Shown one piece after another: positions 31,680 to 33,188 of a stretch of DNA of 33,188 nt. Position numbers and translations under genes: made by a program. The notes below the pieces were generated by a model, which had not been told where the DNA came from, ran no database searches, and worked only from the letters and a program-made list of their open reading frames with translations. Source of the stretch: Myxosarcina sp. GI1 (lineage in GTDB: Bacteria > Cyanobacteriota > Cyanobacteriia > Cyanobacteriales > Xenococcaceae); contig NZ_JRFE01000055.1 of assembly GCF_000756305.1 (NCBI RefSeq), forward strand, positions 27,836-61,023, written 5' to 3'. Position 1 is the stretch's first letter. Each line of letters opens with the position of its first letter.

Positions 31680-33188
31680 CTAGAAAACCGAGCCAAATTT
31701 TAAAGGATAAATTACTAAAGAGAAGATAAAACGCTGTTCGGTATCGGTTTCTCCATACCCTTGTGCTTCTATTAAAGGAATGGCGTAATCAATTCTTCCT
31801 TCTAAAAAGCTTGATTGATAGATAAGTCCCAATCCAGTAGAAGCAAAATTGCTGTTTGTTGCAAGTTCTTCATCATTATTCCAAATTGTACCAGCATTTA
31901 TAAAAGGAACGACGCTAATCTGGCTCGATTTTCTTCTGCCAATAACTGGTATCCTCAACTCAATATTACCTACAATTCCATTATCCGCATCGCCAATATT
32001 GGAACTATAGCCTTTAACACTATCAACTCCACCTATTGTAAACCGTTCGATAGGCAGCAGGCGATCGGTAGTTAATTGAAAAGCTATACCAGTACTCAAT
32101 ACCATAGCATTTTCATTGCCGAACGCTTTTAAATACTGTAAATTTCCCTGCCAGCTTGAGAAAATACCGTCAATTCCCAGTTCGTTTTGAGTTGCACCTA
32201 AAGCATCAATACCAAAATTGAATTTAGATTCGATCGCCAATAAGGAATTATTGCCATTTCTCAAATAATTCTGAGAAAAATTCAATACGGTAAGTTTGGT
32301 TTCACCATTTTCCAATCCTTCTACAAAGGAAAAAGACAGATCTTCTAACACAAAAGTCTCGCTATCGATATATTCTATTCCCAATCCGAGACTAAAATTG
32401 TCGGTACGAGTCGCAATAAGAGGCTGTGAAATATTTAGCTGAAAAGATTCGTAATCGGCTTCAACACCTAATTCTTCAATTTCTTCCTCAACCGCAACGC
32501 TCTGAGCGTTGTTGTAACTAAAAGCAATTCTGCCATCTAAACTGTTAAAAGGAAAAGAGTAGCGACCTCCAGTACGACCCAAACCTTCAGTTTGAGAACG
32601 TTCTAAAGTAAGGCGATCGCCGAATCCAAATAAATTTTGGTGGGTAACTTGGGCATTTCCACCAAAACCGCCAATGCTGCGAGCATAGCCATCGGTAACG
32701 GACAATTGAGAATTCCAAGGCGAATTTTCCTCTAAATTCACCAGTAAGATATTTTGTCCCTTTTTTTCTTCAATTAGTTCGGCATTTATTTGTTTAATTA
32801 AAGGATCGCTTCTCAGCTTTAATAGAGATTGATACAGACGATCGACATTTAGCAGTTTTCCTTCTTTTGGCAGTCTGGACTTTAGATAAGCTTCGCTTAA
32901 ATTTTTAGAACCTTCGATCTCAATGGCTTTTAAAGTTCCCTCGACAACTTGAATTTGAACGCGACCGTCTGTAAGTCTTTGAGGAGGAAGAAAGGCTCCG
33001 CTACTTTTATAGCCATTATCAATGTAATATTTACTAATTTTGTCTTTCAGCCGAAAGACTTCCTCTAAAGAAATTTCTCTACCTTCATAGGACGCTACCA
33101 TTGACTGTAATTCGGAATCGAAAATTGTGTTTCCCCTAATTTCTACATCTTTGATTAAAATTCTTGGCGCAACTTGAGCGGTTGCCAC
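31680..33188 (-). CDS. TpsB-type outer-membrane transporter (ShlB/FhaC/HecB family), N-terminus outside window
   Basis: The gene is open to the right edge, and the true start with its signal peptide lies beyond. The visible 502 residues begin in a POTRA domain (IKDVEIRGNTIFDSELQSM, then FRLKDKISKYYIDNGYKSSG) and continue through a second POTRA-like region (VVEGTLKAIEIEGSKNL). A 16-strand-type beta barrel with alternating aromatic strands follows, ending in a C-terminal Phe as outer-membrane proteins do. The family exports TpsA proteins across the outer membrane; the haemagglutinin at 12530-15100 is the likely client. The GTG at the edge should not be taken as the start. Confidence 0.9.
   Translation of the reverse strand: MATAQVAPRILIKDVEIRGNTIFDSELQSMVASYEGREISLEEVFRLKDKISKYYIDNGYKSSGAFLPPQRLTDGRVQIQVVEGTLKAIEIEGSKNLSEAYLKSRLPKEGKLLNVDRLYQSLLKLRSDPLIKQINAELIEEKKGQNILLVNLEENSPWNSQLSVTDGYARSIGGFGGNAQVTHQNLFGFGDRLTLERSQTEGLGRTGGRYSFPFNSLDGRIAFSYNNAQSVAVEEEIEELGVEADYESFQLNISQPLIATRTDNFSLGLGIEYIDSETFVLEDLSFSFVEGLENGETKLTVLNFSQNYLRNGNNSLLAIESKFNFGIDALGATQNELGIDGIFSSWQGNLQYLKAFGNENAMVLSTGIAFQLTTDRLLPIERFTIGGVDSVKGYSSNIGDADNGIVGNIELRIPVIGRRKSSQISVVPFINAGTIWNNDEELATNSNFASTGLGLIYQSSFLEGRIDYAIPLIEAQGYGETDTEQRFIFSLVIYPLKFGSVF

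Overview
The window reads as part of a cyanobacterial plasmid. The evidence is AT-rich DNA with repeated HIP1 octamers (GCGATCGC, for example at 159-166) and families typical of cyanobacteria: a CyRepA1-type replication protein, a CHAT-TPR protein, DUF928, a CHASE2 kinase, Uma2 and a CYP120-like P450. These sit beside plasmid functions: an actin-like ParM, a giant MobF relaxase, a toxin-antitoxin pair and small ribbon-helix-helix regulators. The host could be a filamentous or baeocyte-forming marine cyanobacterium, but the sequence alone does not settle that. There are no rRNA, tRNA or CRISPR features.

Layout. 1-749 (minus) is the start of a ParM-like gene that runs off the left edge. 750-1318 is a non-coding control region with two identically spaced inverted repeats, probably operator or centromere sites, and possibly oriT. 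1319-6385 is a 1688-aa relaxase-helicase-TOPRIM fusion with a second plausible reading frame nested inside it. 6487-8270 holds an IscB nuclease gene, a structured upstream RNA that looks like its omega-RNA, and what may be two halves of an interrupted small gene. 8258-11373 carries plasmid accessory genes: two proteins sharing a helical module, a small RHH protein and a RES/Xre toxin-antitoxin operon. A tyrosine recombinase follows at 11500-12540.

12530-16443 is a P450-TpsA (filamentous haemagglutinin) gene pair. 16746-18253 is an RHH-Rha-unknown operon with repeats at its promoter. 18460-19911 has two small unknown genes and a Uma2 endonuclease. 19918-27704 is a signalling block: CHAT-TPR, DUF928, CHASE2 histidine kinase, zinc-ribbon PstS-like binding protein and a degenerate receiver protein. 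27859-30927 is CyRepA1, with an upstream non-coding region rich in alternative hairpins. 31680-33188 is a TpsB outer-membrane transporter cut by the right edge, the likely partner of the TpsA 16 kb away.

The most unusual features are: (i) compact palindromic elements inserted in frame in at least three unrelated genes (relaxase, IscB, Uma2) and possibly a fourth (rha); (ii) the IscB/omega-RNA locus, whose nuclease gene itself carries one of these elements; (iii) the nested 102-codon frame within the relaxase; and (iv) the paired inverted repeats upstream of parM.
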